From NCBI GenBank assembly GCA_902514945.1, contig CABXSO010000001.1, forward strand, positions 21,175 to 85,174: a stretch of 64,000 bases of DNA. The letters run 5' to 3'. Position 1 is the stretch's first letter. Each line of letters opens with the position of its first letter. Source of the DNA: an uncultured Pelagibacteraceae bacterium. GTDB taxonomy: Bacteria > Pseudomonadota > Alphaproteobacteria > Pelagibacterales > Pelagibacteraceae. Both the position numbers and the translations under genes were made by a program. Below, piece by piece: positions 12,060 through 26,011 of this stretch. Under the pieces are notes generated by a model. It was given only the letters and a program-made list of their open reading frames with translations. It was not told where the DNA came from and searched no databases.

Positions 12060-12787
12060 TGCCAATACCACTCGAAATAATCGATTTATCAAAAACTTAT
12101 GACTCGAAAGAAGCTGTTCGAAATATTTCTTTTAAGGTAAATGAAAATGAAATCATTGGAATTCTTGGGCCTAATGGTTGTGGCAAAACGACAACAATAG
12201 GTATGATCCTGGGTTTACTTAAACCCACTGGAGGCAAAGTTTTAATTAAGGGTTTAGAAATTGAAAAACAAAGAGTAGATTTGTTGAACGAATTAAATTT
12301 TATTTCACCTTATATTGAATTACCAAAAAAATTAACCGTAAAACAGAATTTAGAAGTCTATGGAAGACTTTATGATGTTAAGGAACTAAAAAAAAAAATT
12401 GAATATCTTTGTGAAAAATTAAGATTAAATGAATTTATTAATAAAAACACTGGAGAACTTTCCTCTGGTCAAAAAAATAGAGTAAGTCTTGCTAAATCAA
12501 TTATTAATGATCCATCTGTTTTACTTCTTGATGAACCAACTGCATCTCTTGATCCAGAAACAGGAGACTTTGTTAGAAGTTTTTTAGAAGAATACCAGAA
12601 AGAAAAAAAAACTTCTATTCTCCTTGCTTCTCATAATATGTCCGAGGTTGAAAGATTGTGCTCCTCAGTACTTATGATGAATAAAGGAACTATTATTGAT
12701 GAGGGAACACCTGAAGAATTAATTAAAAAACATGGCCGGAAAAATATGGAGGAAGTTTTTTTAAAACTTACAAGAGATTTATTGTGA
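12059..12787 (+). CDS. ABC transporter ATP-binding protein
   Basis: Walker A GPNGCGKTT, signature LSSGQKNRVSLAKS, Walker B VLLLDEPTASLDP. Confidence 0.95.
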   Translation: MPIPLEIIDLSKTYDSKEAVRNISFKVNENEIIGILGPNGCGKTTTIGMILGLLKPTGGKVLIKGLEIEKQRVDLLNELNFISPYIELPKKLTVKQNLEVYGRLYDVKELKKKIEYLCEKLRLNEFINKNTGELSSGQKNRVSLAKSIINDPSVLLLDEPTASLDPETGDFVRSFLEEYQKEKKTSILLASHNMSEVERLCSSVLMMNKGTIIDEGTPEELIKKHGRKNMEEVFLKLTRDLL

Positions 12788-13575
12788 ATTTAAATAAAAT
12801 GTATGGTCTTTTTTTAAGACATTTTTATCTTATCAAAAGTTCTTTACCTAGGGTTTTGGATTTGATTTATTGGCCAACTATTCAGATTATTCTTTGGGGC
12901 TTTATTTCCAAATTTTTTTCAATTTATAGTGATTATTACAGTAATACGCTTGGAATAATTCTTACATGTGCAATTCTTTACGATATTCTTTTCAGATCAA
13001 GCATAAGTTTTAATATGCTCTTTTTAGAGGAAATCTGGAGCAGAAATTTTACAAATTTATTTATTGCTCCTCTTAAACTTAGAGAAATAATAGCATCACT
13101 AATCTTCACTGCTCTAATAAGAACTTTAATCGGATTAGTTCCTGCAATTATTTTGACATCACCTTTGTTTGGAGTCTCAATTTTAAAATTAGGTTTTCCT
13201 CTATTAATATTATTTCTAAGTTTATATATATTTGGAATAACACTTGGGTTATTTGTTAGCTCTGGTCTGATGAGGTTTGGTCCATCTTTTGAAAATATAG
13301 CTTGGTCATCTTTATTTTTACTTGCACCATTAGGCTGTATTTATTATCCAATAGAAATACTTCCTAATTTTTTTCAGATTATTGCGAAAGGTTTACCATT
13401 AGTTTACATTTTTGATGAGACAAGAAATATATTATTAAATGGAGTTGTAAATTATGAAAATATAAAACAAGCTTATTTGTTAAATCTAGTTTATTTAATT
13501 TTTGGAATATATTTATTTTATTTCTCTTTTTTAAAAGCCAGGGTAAAAGGAACATTAATAAATATGGGTGAATAA
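12784..13575 (+). CDS. ABC-2 type transporter permease
   Basis: Hydrophobic multi-TM ORF overlapping the ATPase gene by 4 bp. Confidence 0.85.
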   Translation: MNLNKMYGLFLRHFYLIKSSLPRVLDLIYWPTIQIILWGFISKFFSIYSDYYSNTLGIILTCAILYDILFRSSISFNMLFLEEIWSRNFTNLFIAPLKLREIIASLIFTALIRTLIGLVPAIILTSPLFGVSILKLGFPLLILFLSLYIFGITLGLFVSSGLMRFGPSFENIAWSSLFLLAPLGCIYYPIEILPNFFQIIAKGLPLVYIFDETRNILLNGVVNYENIKQAYLLNLVYLIFGIYLFYFSFLKARVKGTLINMGE

Positions 13576-13576
13576 T

Positions 13577-13653
13577 TGGTGCGCCTGCTAGGAGTCGAAC
13601 CCAGAACCTCCTGATCCGAAGTCAGGCGCTCTATCCAGTTGAGCTACAAGCGC
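13577..13653 (-). tRNA. tRNA-Arg (anticodon TCG)
   Basis: Reverse complement GCGCTTGTAGCTCAACTGGATAGAGCGCCTGACTTCGGATCAGGAGGTTCTGGGTTCGACTCCTAGCAGGCGCACCA folds as a cloverleaf; loop CTTCGGA; encoded CCA. Confidence 0.95.
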
Positions 13654-13676
13654 ATATCATATTAATATAACATTTT

Positions 13677-14657
13677 ATGGAAAAAAAAATAAATTTGATT
13701 GTTGATAAGATTGAAAATGACATCCGTGTTGATGTTTTTATCAAAAAGAGAAAGGATGCAGTTAGTCGAACTAGAATAAAAAAACTGATTTTAGATAAAA
13801 AATTAACGATAAACAACAAAGTAGTAATTGATCCCTCTAAGAAAATATATTTTAATGATCAAATAAAATTGATTATTCCTGAACCTAAAAAAGCTTCTCT
13901 AAAACCATACAAGTTTAATTTAGATATAGTTTTTGAGGATAAGGACTTAATTGTTTTAAATAAACCTGCTGGAATAGTGATACACCCCGGAGCGGGTAAT
14001 TTCGATAATACTATTGTAAATGCTCTTATGAATTATAATAAGAACTCTTTTTCTAATATTGGAGGTGAATTAAGACCTGGTATAGTACATAGAATTGATA
14101 AAAATACATCTGGATTAGTTGTGGTTGCAAAAAATAATCTAACACACGAACATCTTTCAAATCAATTTAATAAACATACAATCAATCGAGTTTATCAATT
14201 ATTAATTTGGGGGAAAGTTAGACCATCTAAAGGTAAGATAGAAACCTTCATTAAAAGGAGTTCAAAAAATAGACAAATGATGGAGGTTAGTAGTAGTAAA
14301 GGAAAAAAAGCAATAACCAATTATAAAACTTTAGAAATTTTTGAAAATGATAATATACCAACATTAAGTTTATTAGAGTGTAAATTAGAAACTGGTCGAA
14401 CCCATCAAATTAGAGTCCATATGAATTATTTAGGTAATAGTATTGTTGGTGACGACAAATATAAAAAGAAATTTAATAGTCTTAAAAATATAGATCCTTT
14501 ATTAGAAAAAATTTTAATTAAGTTAAATAGACAGTTTCTTCATGCGAAAACGTTAGGATTTATTCACCCAAAAAAAAATAAAGAAATGACTTTTAACTCA
14601 ATTTTACCAAATGAACTTCAAATAATTCTAAAAACACTGAGAAATGCGGTTAAATAA
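13677..14657 (+). CDS. rluD: 23S rRNA pseudouridine synthase, RluD/RluA family
   Basis: LNKPAGIVIHPGAGN, RPGIVHRIDKNTSGLVVVAKN, ETGRTHQIRVHM. Confidence 0.93.
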   Translation: MEKKINLIVDKIENDIRVDVFIKKRKDAVSRTRIKKLILDKKLTINNKVVIDPSKKIYFNDQIKLIIPEPKKASLKPYKFNLDIVFEDKDLIVLNKPAGIVIHPGAGNFDNTIVNALMNYNKNSFSNIGGELRPGIVHRIDKNTSGLVVVAKNNLTHEHLSNQFNKHTINRVYQLLIWGKVRPSKGKIETFIKRSSKNRQMMEVSSSKGKKAITNYKTLEIFENDNIPTLSLLECKLETGRTHQIRVHMNYLGNSIVGDDKYKKKFNSLKNIDPLLEKILIKLNRQFLHAKTLGFIHPKKNKEMTFNSILPNELQIILKTLRNAVK

Positions 14658-14691
14658 ATCATTGAAAAATTTTAAATATTAATTAGATAAA

Positions 14692-17692
<3,001 letters not shown>

Positions 17693-17693
17693 A

Positions 17694-19025
17694 TTATTTA
17701 ATCTTTTTTAAAACAATATTTAAACACTTAGAAAGAAGAGTTTTGTTCTCACTTTCACCCATTATTCTTATTTTTGATTCTGTCCCTGACTTTCTTACCA
17801 AAATTCTACCATTACCTTTAATTAATTTTGTTGCTAGTTTAATTGAATTTTTAATTTCTAATCTATTAATTATATTCTTATCTTTAACTTCAATATTTCT
17901 TAATATTTGAGGAGTTTTTTTGAATTTTTCAAAAAATTCACTAGCTTTCTTTCCTTTTCTAATAGCAAATAAAGACTCTAAAGCTACAAGTAATCCATCC
18001 CCTGTTGTTGCAAATTTACCCAAAATAATGTGTCCAGACTGTTCACCTCCTAAATTGAATTTATTCTTTTGCATTTTTTCTTTAACATATCTATCGCCAA
18101 CATTAGCACGTATAAATTTAATGCCTTCCTTTTTTAAAAATTTTTCAAGACCATAATTGGACATTAATGTTCCAACAACCCCACCTTTCAGCATTTTTTT
18201 CTTTTTCCATCTCAAAGCTAAGGCCGCAATAATTTGATCTCCATCTATGATATTACTTTTTTCATCGCACATAATAATTCTGTCAGCATCACCATCCAAT
18301 GAAATACCTATATGTGCCTTATGTTTTTTAACTGCAGATTTTATATTTTTAGGAAACGTGGATCCGCAATTTTTATTAATATTTAATCCATTAGGATTTA
18401 TCCCAATTGCAATTACTTTAGCCCCTAATGATTTAAGTAGTTTTGGACCAGCTTTATAGCCTGCTCCATTTGCACAATCTATAACAATTCTAAGTCCCCT
18501 TAAATTAAATTCTTTAGTAAAATTTTTCTTTAAAATTTTAATATAATTTTCAGTTCCAGTTTCTAATCTTTTAACTCGTCCTAGTTTTTCAGGTTTAGAA
18601 AGATTTTTAATTATATTTTTATCAATCAAATTCTCGATTTTTTTTTCTATCTTATCTGATAATTTCATCCCATTAGGACCAAATAGTTTTAATCCGTTAT
18701 CACTATGTGGATTGTGAGATGCTGTGATCATAATACCCATGTTAGCTTTCATAGATTTTGTAAGCATAGCTAAACCGTTTGTTGGTAAGGGTCCTAAGGT
18801 ATATACATGCATGCCTGCAGATGCTAATCCTGATACCAGTGCAGGCTCAAGGGTATAACCAGATAATCTTGTATCTTTAGCAATTATTGCAATTTGTTTT
18901 CTTTTATTTTGTAATTTAAAATATGTTCCACTTGCTAAACCAAATTTAAAAAACATATCTCCATTAATATTTTTACTATTAATAGCCCCTCTAATACCGT
19001 CAGTACCAAAATATTTTTTTGTCAT
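17694..19025 (-). CDS. glmM: Phosphoglucosamine mutase
   Basis: KKYFGTDGIRGAIN, ITASHNPHSDNGLKLFGPNG, SLDGDADRIIMCDE, LVRKSGTESKIRIM. Confidence 0.97.
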   Translation of the reverse strand: MTKKYFGTDGIRGAINSKNINGDMFFKFGLASGTYFKLQNKRKQIAIIAKDTRLSGYTLEPALVSGLASAGMHVYTLGPLPTNGLAMLTKSMKANMGIMITASHNPHSDNGLKLFGPNGMKLSDKIEKKIENLIDKNIIKNLSKPEKLGRVKRLETGTENYIKILKKNFTKEFNLRGLRIVIDCANGAGYKAGPKLLKSLGAKVIAIGINPNGLNINKNCGSTFPKNIKSAVKKHKAHIGISLDGDADRIIMCDEKSNIIDGDQIIAALALRWKKKKMLKGGVVGTLMSNYGLEKFLKKEGIKFIRANVGDRYVKEKMQKNKFNLGGEQSGHIILGKFATTGDGLLVALESLFAIRKGKKASEFFEKFKKTPQILRNIEVKDKNIINRLEIKNSIKLATKLIKGNGRILVRKSGTESKIRIMGESENKTLLSKCLNIVLKKIK

Positions 19026-20080
19026 TAATTACTTATAATTTTTCTAAAAACTTTTAAGCCCTGTGTTATTTCATTTACATCATGGATTCTTAAAATTTGA
19101 ATACCTTGCATCATTAGATAAATTGATGATGCTAATGTTCCACCAATCCTAGATTTACTATCGTTTTTTTTAGATAAGTCCTTGATAAATCTCTTTCGTG
19201 AATTACCTACAAGTATAGGAAAACCAAGAGAATGAAAAATAGAAATGTTGCGAATTAGACTCATATTATGTTTCAATTTTTTTCCAAAACCTATCCCGGG
19301 ATCTAAAATTATATTATTATGATTAATGCCTTTTGACCTTATTAGTTTTATTTTTCTCTCAAAAAAATCATATATATCTAATAACTCATTTTCATAAATA
19401 GGTTTTTTTTGCATATTTTCTGGAAGGCCTTGCGAATGTTGAATTACAAATGGAACTTTATATCTCCTCAATACATTAATAGTATTAGTATCAAAATTTA
19501 GACCTGAAACATCATTAATTAATTGTACTCCTAAGTTTATACCCTTTTCTATAATATTTGATTTTCTAGTATCTAAAGATATTGGTATTTTTTTTTTGAC
19601 TAAATATTTTAAAATTCTGTTAATTCTATTCCATTCTAAACTTTCACTGATCGCTTTTGATCCTGGCCGTGTAGACTCTCCACCAACATCAATTAAGTTA
19701 GCCCCGTAGTTTTTTAAATTAATTGCATGGTCAACCGCTTTTTCCATCTTGTTAAATTTTCCTCCATCAGAAAAACTATCAGGTGTTAAATTTAAAACAC
19801 CTAATATATTAGGCGTTTCTTTAAAATTGAAATTAGAAAAATTTTTTTTTTTAGATTTAATTTTTTCTAAGTCTAAATTTATTTTTTTTTTAATTACTTT
19901 TGGTAAATCTTTAATACGATTAATGGAGATTTTTTTTTTTGATCTTCTCGTTAATATTTCTACTTGATCAAATGAAATTTCTTTAATCTGGCTTAATGGT
20001 ATAGTTTTTTTTTTATCTACCAGTTCTGTTGAATGTTTTCCATAATAGAAATTACACACTCTAGTGTAATATCTAGACAT
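19025..20080 (-). CDS. folP: Dihydropteroate synthase
   Basis: ILGVLNLTPDSFSDGGKF, LIDVGGESTRPGSK, ILDPGIGFGKK; about 90-residue N-terminal extension. Confidence 0.94.
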   Translation of the reverse strand: MSRYYTRVCNFYYGKHSTELVDKKKTIPLSQIKEISFDQVEILTRRSKKKISINRIKDLPKVIKKKINLDLEKIKSKKKNFSNFNFKETPNILGVLNLTPDSFSDGGKFNKMEKAVDHAINLKNYGANLIDVGGESTRPGSKAISESLEWNRINRILKYLVKKKIPISLDTRKSNIIEKGINLGVQLINDVSGLNFDTNTINVLRRYKVPFVIQHSQGLPENMQKKPIYENELLDIYDFFERKIKLIRSKGINHNNIILDPGIGFGKKLKHNMSLIRNISIFHSLGFPILVGNSRKRFIKDLSKKNDSKSRIGGTLASSIYLMMQGIQILRIHDVNEITQGLKVFRKIISN

Positions 20081-20085
20081 TAAAA

Positions 20086-21987
20086 TTAATGAACAATTTT
20101 TGGTTTAAGTCCCATTGCACCCATGGCAGAACTCTTCTCATCATCAACTTTTAAATCTTGTTTATCAGCAGGATAGACATTTTTATTAATTATATTTTCT
20201 ATTTCTTCGCCAGTTAAAGTTTCATATGTCATTAGAGCCTTAGCAATTTTATGAAGATCGTCAACTTTCTCAGTAAGTATCTCTGTTGCTTTATTATAGC
20301 CTTCATCAACTAATTTTCTTATTTCTTTATCTATTTTTTGAGCCACTTCCTCTGAAACTGACTGTGTCTGAGTAACAGATCTTCCAAGAAATACTTCTTC
20401 TTGATTCTCGCCATATTCTACTGGTCCCATTTCTTCGCTCATTCCATATTTTGTTACCATAGCTCTAGCTAGTTGAGTTGCTTGATTGATATCAGATCCA
20501 CTTCCTCCACCTGCCCCAGTCGAAATATTATCTTTTCCAAAAATTACTTCCTCTGCTACTCTACCGCCAAAACATACTGCTAATCGTGCTTTTAAATATT
20601 TAATCGAAAAACCATGTTTATCTCTTTCTGGAAGATTCATAACCATACCTAATGCTCGACCTCTTGGTATAATTGTTGCTTTATGTATTGGATCGTAGCT
20701 AGGCATATTAAAAGAAACTAAAGCATGTCCTCCTTCATGATATGCCGTTAATTTTTTTTCATCTTCAGTCATAACCATTGAGCGTCTTTCTGCACCCATC
20801 ATTACTTTGTCTTTAGCTTCCTCAAACTCACTTAAAGTAACTATTCTTTTATTTTTTCTTGCAGCTAATAAAGCAGACTCATTTACTAAGTTTGCTAAAT
20901 CTGCACCTGAAAAACCTGGTGTCCCTCTTGCAATAGTTCTTAAATTTACATCAGGGGCCATCTTAATTTTTTTAACATGTACTTTTAATATTTTTTCTCT
21001 TCCAATAATATCTGGATTTGAAACGACTACTTGTCTGTCAAACCTTCCCGGTCTCAATAAAGCTGGGTCTAAAACATCTGGTCTGTTAGTTGCAGCTATA
21101 ATAATAACACCCTCATTAGTGTCAAAACCATCCATCTCAACTAAAAGCTGGTTAAGTGTTTGTTCTCTTTCGTCATTTCCACCACCTAAACCTGCCCCTC
21201 TGCTTCTTCCAACTGCATCAATCTCATCTATAAATATTATACATGGAGAATTTTTTTTTCCTTGTTCAAACATGTCTCTAACTCTTGATGCTCCAACTCC
21301 AACAAACATCTCAACGAAATCTGAGCCTGAAATAGTAAAAAAAGGAACTCCAGCTTCACCAGCAATAGCTCTAGCTAATAAAGTTTTTCCTGTGCCTGGA
21401 GGACCAACTAACAAGGCGCCTCTTGGAATTTTTCCACCTAACCTACTAAATTTTTTAGGGTCTCTTAAAAATTCTACAATCTCTTCAACTTCTTCTTTTG
21501 CTTCCTCAACACCTGCAACATCATTAAAAGTTACCTTTCCTTTCATTTCGTTCATCATTTTTGCTTTCGATCTTCCAAAACCCATGGCACCGCCTTTACC
21601 GCCTTGCATTTGTCTCATAAAGAAAATCCAAACCGCAATTAGTAACAACATAGGGAACCATGATAGTAACACACCAAACAATGATGGCATTTTTTCATCA
21701 AGTGGGGCAGCAGAAATACTTACCCCTTTGTCAGAGAGTTTTTCTATTAAATTAGGATCATTAGGTGAATATGTTTTAAAACTTTTTCCGTTTGCATAAA
21801 CTCCATTAATGTTATTTCCTTGTATCTCAACTTTTACAACTTCACCATTATCAACAGACTCTAAAAAATCAGAAAAAATAATTTGATTTGAAGCACTTGT
21901 ATTAGCTTGAGGGTTCTTGAACATATTGTATAGACCAATTGTCAAAAAGACGATTATTGCCCACATAGCTAAATTTTTAAAATTCAT
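20086..21987 (-). CDS. ftsH: ATP-dependent zinc metalloprotease FtsH
   Basis: [63 protein letters not shown] (HExxH-like HEGGH). Confidence 0.98.
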   Translation of the reverse strand: MNFKNLAMWAIIVFLTIGLYNMFKNPQANTSASNQIIFSDFLESVDNGEVVKVEIQGNNINGVYANGKSFKTYSPNDPNLIEKLSDKGVSISAAPLDEKMPSLFGVLLSWFPMLLLIAVWIFFMRQMQGGKGGAMGFGRSKAKMMNEMKGKVTFNDVAGVEEAKEEVEEIVEFLRDPKKFSRLGGKIPRGALLVGPPGTGKTLLARAIAGEAGVPFFTISGSDFVEMFVGVGASRVRDMFEQGKKNSPCIIFIDEIDAVGRSRGAGLGGGNDEREQTLNQLLVEMDGFDTNEGVIIIAATNRPDVLDPALLRPGRFDRQVVVSNPDIIGREKILKVHVKKIKMAPDVNLRTIARGTPGFSGADLANLVNESALLAARKNKRIVTLSEFEEAKDKVMMGAERRSMVMTEDEKKLTAYHEGGHALVSFNMPSYDPIHKATIIPRGRALGMVMNLPERDKHGFSIKYLKARLAVCFGGRVAEEVIFGKDNISTGAGGGSGSDINQATQLARAMVTKYGMSEEMGPVEYGENQEEVFLGRSVTQTQSVSEEVAQKIDKEIRKLVDEGYNKATEILTEKVDDLHKIAKALMTYETLTGEEIENIINKNVYPADKQDLKVDDEKSSAMGAMGLKPKIVH

Positions 21988-22029
21988 GACTATAAGATAA
22001 GAATTATTATTAATATAACAAGGTTATTT

Positions 22030-23058
22030 TTAGTATTCTTTTGTTAAAATGACAGTCTGATTAATCATCTTAATGACGCATCCTCCTAGTGTTTCTCTAA
22101 ATAATCTCTTATTTCTAATCTTATTTAAAATACTATCAATTTTTTTACCTCTGACTGGGTTCCGCTTTTTACCAACAAAATGAATTAAATCTGATAAAGA
22201 TCTAAAAACTACCTCATATGAGTTGTCAAAAAAATCCTCTTTTAAGACTAACTCTTTTTTTTTTTCGTTTAGTCTCGAGTTATTTTTCTTGTTTTTTTCA
22301 ACATAAAATCTTATTGATTCATCTGAAATTTTCAAATTTTTTATAGTTAATTGAAATTTTTTTTTATCAAAACCAATTGATTTTAATTGATCAATAAAAT
22401 TTCTTATTTTAATTCTATTAAATTTTGTATTATAATTTGAGGGATCATTAATAAAAAAATTAAAAATAAATTTAGAAATAAATAACAAATCTTTTTTATC
22501 AAATTTGATAAGAGGTCTAAGTAAATTGACGCCATTAATTTTTGTCACCTCCCCCAGCGACACTAATCCTTTTAATCCACTTCCTCTTACCATTCTTAAA
22601 AAGAAATTTTCAATTAGATCATCCATATGATGACCTAAAACTAAGTTATTAATTTTTAATGTTTTACATTTAGAAAATAAAAGATCATATCTTTTTTTTC
22701 TGGCAAAAGATTGGATGCCGTTTGGAGGTTTTTTGCTCTTGACCGTCAGAATTTTTGACTCAATGTTCATAGACTTAAGAATTTTTTTTACTTTAAACGC
22801 CTCGATTGTTGACTCTTTTCTTAATTTATGATCAACGATAAAATACTTGGAATTAAGATCGTTTTTATAAGCAAAAATTCTTGTTAAAAATGCTAATGCT
22901 AAGCTATCTGATCCTCCAGATACAGCAACTATAAAATCTTTATCTATTTTAAATGAATCTTCAAATTTTCTATAAATTTGATTTACTCTTTGGTTACTAA
23001 ACTTTACTTTATATTTATTAGGAATTTTGTTTCTTACACTCAAATTTTTGAGACTCAT
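22030..23058 (-). CDS. tilS: tRNA(Ile)-lysidine synthase
   Basis: VAVSGGSDSLALAFL PP-loop, LVLGHHMDDLIENFFLRMVRGSGLKGL; adjacent to ftsH and ybgF. Confidence 0.92.
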   Translation of the reverse strand: MSLKNLSVRNKIPNKYKVKFSNQRVNQIYRKFEDSFKIDKDFIVAVSGGSDSLALAFLTRIFAYKNDLNSKYFIVDHKLRKESTIEAFKVKKILKSMNIESKILTVKSKKPPNGIQSFARKKRYDLLFSKCKTLKINNLVLGHHMDDLIENFFLRMVRGSGLKGLVSLGEVTKINGVNLLRPLIKFDKKDLLFISKFIFNFFINDPSNYNTKFNRIKIRNFIDQLKSIGFDKKKFQLTIKNLKISDESIRFYVEKNKKNNSRLNEKKKELVLKEDFFDNSYEVVFRSLSDLIHFVGKKRNPVRGKKIDSILNKIRNKRLFRETLGGCVIKMINQTVILTKEY

Positions 23059-24004
23059 ACTTCGCTTTTTGAATTACTGATTGGTTTGCATCAGGATATT
23101 GTTTTTCAACACCACCAATCATTTTACAACCTTGATCTTTTTCACCAATTTGTATCATTGATACGCCTAATTTTAATAAATTAATAGGTGCTTTTTCACC
23201 TTTAGGATATTTTTGATATCCCTCTAGATAAGCTGAAGCTGCATCTGTATAAAGTTGTCTAATTCTGAAAGTTTCAGCATACCAATATTGTGCATTACCA
23301 GCTAATTTGTGTTCAGGATTTGTAATAACAAATTCTCTAAATGCTCTTTCAGCAGTGGCATAATCTCCAACTTTCAAAAAACTTGTAGCGAATTCATATT
23401 GTTTTGATGCAGACACCTTTGGCAAAATCTTTTCTTCTGCTTGGAATGTCTCAGTAACGATAGACGCAGTTGTTTCAACTGATTGAATTTTTTGTGATGT
23501 TTCATTTTGAGAATTATCTTTATAAGAAATTGAGCCCAAGTCTTGTGGTAGAGATGAACCGGGTAATATTTCTGAATTATCATTTGCTTTACTTTTTGTA
23601 ACTTTGTTAATTAGTTCACCAGTTGATAAGTTAGTTTCTAAATTTTGAAATCTAAGTTGGTTGTCAGCCTGTACCTTGGATAACCTACTCGATAATTTAT
23701 CCAATTTAAAATTAATTTCCTCGAACTTATTAGTAAGTTCTTGAAATTGATTTTCAATTTCAGAAAGTTTTAACAAATGTCTAGTTAGAACATCTTCTGA
23801 GTTTCCAATTTCAGATGAGCTTAAATTTGTACTATTAAGTTCATTTGAATTCGAATAGACTGCTTTTTCTAGTGTCTTTAGATCTTTTTTAATCACCTCT
23901 ATAGTATCATAGATATTATGATTATCAGCTAATGAGGAAAAACAGATAAAAATGTTAATTACCGAAAATGTTATTAATCTAAAATTTAACTTTAAATAAA
24001 TCAT
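23018..24004 (-). CDS. ybgF: Tol-Pal system protein YbgF/CpoB (TPR-like)
   Basis: N-terminal signal/coiled-coil and C-terminal KQYEFATSFLKVGDYATAERAFREFVITNPEHKLAGNAQYWYAETF; downstream of pal. Confidence 0.88.
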   Translation of the reverse strand: MIYLKLNFRLITFSVINIFICFSSLADNHNIYDTIEVIKKDLKTLEKAVYSNSNELNSTNLSSSEIGNSEDVLTRHLLKLSEIENQFQELTNKFEEINFKLDKLSSRLSKVQADNQLRFQNLETNLSTGELINKVTKSKANDNSEILPGSSLPQDLGSISYKDNSQNETSQKIQSVETTASIVTETFQAEEKILPKVSASKQYEFATSFLKVGDYATAERAFREFVITNPEHKLAGNAQYWYAETFRIRQLYTDAASAYLEGYQKYPKGEKAPINLLKLGVSMIQIGEKDQGCKMIGGVEKQYPDANQSVIQKAKYESQKFECKKQNS

Positions 24005-24032
24005 TTATGAAGGTTATGTTGAAAATAGTGGC

Positions 24033-24071
24033 AAAAAAAAGACCTCTTAAATAACCAATATTTAAGAGGTC
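24033..24071 (-). terminator. Rho-independent terminator/attenuator between pal and ybgF
   Basis: Perfect 13-bp inverted repeat GACCTCTTAAATA-accaa-TATTTAAGAGGTC (24041-24071) followed on the minus strand by T8. Confidence 0.85.
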
Positions 24072-24089
24072 TAAAATCTTTATTTAATT

Positions 24090-24569
24090 TTAATTAGCTT
24101 TAACTGATACAGATCTTCTGTTCTTTGACCAGGCTAATGGATTTGATCCAGAATCTACAGGTCTTTCCTTCCCATAACTTAAAACAGAAATTCTACCTGA
24201 TGAGATCCCATAGGTCATTAAATAGTCTTTTGCGGCATTAGCTCTTCTTTCGCCTAAAGCCAAGTTGTATTCTCTTGTTCCTCTCTCATCTGCATGACCT
24301 TCTAACACAATTGTAATATTAGAATTCTTTCTTAACCATGATGCTTGTTTTCTTAATGTTTCTCTAGATGCAGTTGTTAAAACAGATTCATTTGTCGCAA
24401 AAAATACTCTGTCTGGAACTCCTGATGCAAGGTATTCAACAGTGTCTGTGCCTGTATAAACATCACCCTGCATTTGTCCTGTACTCACTTTTTGAGTTGC
24501 GCAAGCACTCAAAGCTAAACATGCAACTAATGCAAGAAACGTATTTTTTAAAATTTTGTTAAATTTCAT
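24090..24569 (-). CDS. pal: Peptidoglycan-associated lipoprotein Pal (start trimmed to MKFNKILKN)
   Basis: Lipobox LSACA, OmpA-like IVLEGHADERGTREYNLALGERRANAAKDYL; ORF track start at 24611 adds 14 residues before a more plausible signal peptide. Confidence 0.93.
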   Translation of the reverse strand: MKFNKILKNTFLALVACLALSACATQKVSTGQMQGDVYTGTDTVEYLASGVPDRVFFATNESVLTTASRETLRKQASWLRKNSNITIVLEGHADERGTREYNLALGERRANAAKDYLMTYGISSGRISVLSYGKERPVDSGSNPLAWSKNRRSVSVKAN

Positions 24570-24655
24570 TATTGCTCCTTCGCTCAATATTTCAAAAGTA
24601 TACTTTTTCACAACTAATTAGATGTTTCAAGTCTAAAAATCAAGCTAATTAGTTA

Positions 24656-25996
24656 TTAATTGCTTAATAAAGATGACCATGATGGGTCTGATCCATCAGT
24701 CGGTGTAGGCACTTGTCTCTCATTATAGCCTGTTAAATCTATAGACCACAATTTAGCAGAGAAACCCTCACCCTTTACGTCAGTTTTAGTCTCTCTGTAA
24801 AAAATAAGAACTCTACCGTTAGGAGACCATGATGGAGCTTCTTGATAATAATTTTCTGTTAACAACCTTTCTCCGCTTCCATCCGTTCTCATGACACCAA
24901 TGTAGAACTTACCTTTGTGAAGTTTTGTGAATGCTATTAGGTCTCCTCTAGGAGACCATACTGGGGTTCCATAAATTCCTTTACCAAAAGATATTCTTTT
25001 AACATTGCTACCATTACTTCTCATTACGTAAATTTGCTGATAACCACTTCTATCCGAATTAAATGCGATAAATTTTCCGTCAGGAGAATAGGATGGTGAT
25101 GTATCGATAGAAGGATGATTTGTAATTTTTTCGACAATTCTATTTTCTAAATCCATAGTATAAATTTCAGAGTTACCATCTTTTGCGAAACTCATAATAA
25201 TCTTCTTTCCATCAGGAGAAAAACGTGGAGCAAAAGTCATCCCAGGAAAATCTCCAACAACCTCTTGAGTTCCAGTCTCAATATCCAATAGATAAACTCT
25301 TGGTAAATTTCTAAAGTAAGAAAGATATGTTACTAGTTGACTAGTAGGATTAAATCTGGGGGTTAAAACTAATTCATTTCCAAGTGTCAAAAATTTATTA
25401 TTTGCTCCATCTTGATCCATAATAGCTAATTTTTTTACTCTTTGAGTTTTTGGACCTTCTTCTGCAACATAAATGATTCTAGTATCAAAATAACCCTTTT
25501 CACCTGTCAATCTCTCGTAAACTTTATCTGTTATTATATGGCCAACACGTCTCCAATTATTTGGTACGGTTGTAAATGCTAATGCCATCATCTCTTTGCC
25601 AGCAAGAACATCCCACAATCTAAATTCTACTCTTAATTTTTCATCCACATAGCTTACTTTTCCAGTAATCAGAGCTTGAGCTTTAATTAAGTTCCAATCT
25701 TCAAATCTAGGTTTCAAATTTGCAATATCTGGAGCCTGCAAAAATGCATCTTTATTTAACGGATTAAATAATCCTGAAATTCTCAAATTATTTTCAACGA
25801 TTAAAGATATTTCTAAACCTATATCTTTTTTTTTTAGGATATTTTCAAAATTTTTTCTTGAATCTTCATCAATAGATAAAGGAGAAACTGCAACAGGTAA
25901 TGGATCAAGATTCCCTCTAGTAATATCAACTTCTATCAACCCAAATGACTTAACTGGGATTAAAATCATAATCAAAGTAATTAAAAAATTTTTCAT
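24656..25996 (-). CDS. tolB: Tol-Pal translocation protein TolB
   Basis: Repeated [24 protein letters not shown] / [23 protein letters not shown] beta-propeller. Confidence 0.96.
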   Translation of the reverse strand: MKNFLITLIMILIPVKSFGLIEVDITRGNLDPLPVAVSPLSIDEDSRKNFENILKKKDIGLEISLIVENNLRISGLFNPLNKDAFLQAPDIANLKPRFEDWNLIKAQALITGKVSYVDEKLRVEFRLWDVLAGKEMMALAFTTVPNNWRRVGHIITDKVYERLTGEKGYFDTRIIYVAEEGPKTQRVKKLAIMDQDGANNKFLTLGNELVLTPRFNPTSQLVTYLSYFRNLPRVYLLDIETGTQEVVGDFPGMTFAPRFSPDGKKIIMSFAKDGNSEIYTMDLENRIVEKITNHPSIDTSPSYSPDGKFIAFNSDRSGYQQIYVMRSNGSNVKRISFGKGIYGTPVWSPRGDLIAFTKLHKGKFYIGVMRTDGSGERLLTENYYQEAPSWSPNGRVLIFYRETKTDVKGEGFSAKLWSIDLTGYNERQVPTPTDGSDPSWSSLLSN

Positions 25997-26011
25997 TTTA
26001 TAAATATTATA

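Noticed and set aside
20807-21799. 330-aa plus-strand ORF antisense to ftsH
   Set aside because: Lies entirely within the highly conserved FtsH coding sequence on the opposite strand; low-complexity Ser/Leu/Ile/Pro translation with no family resemblance
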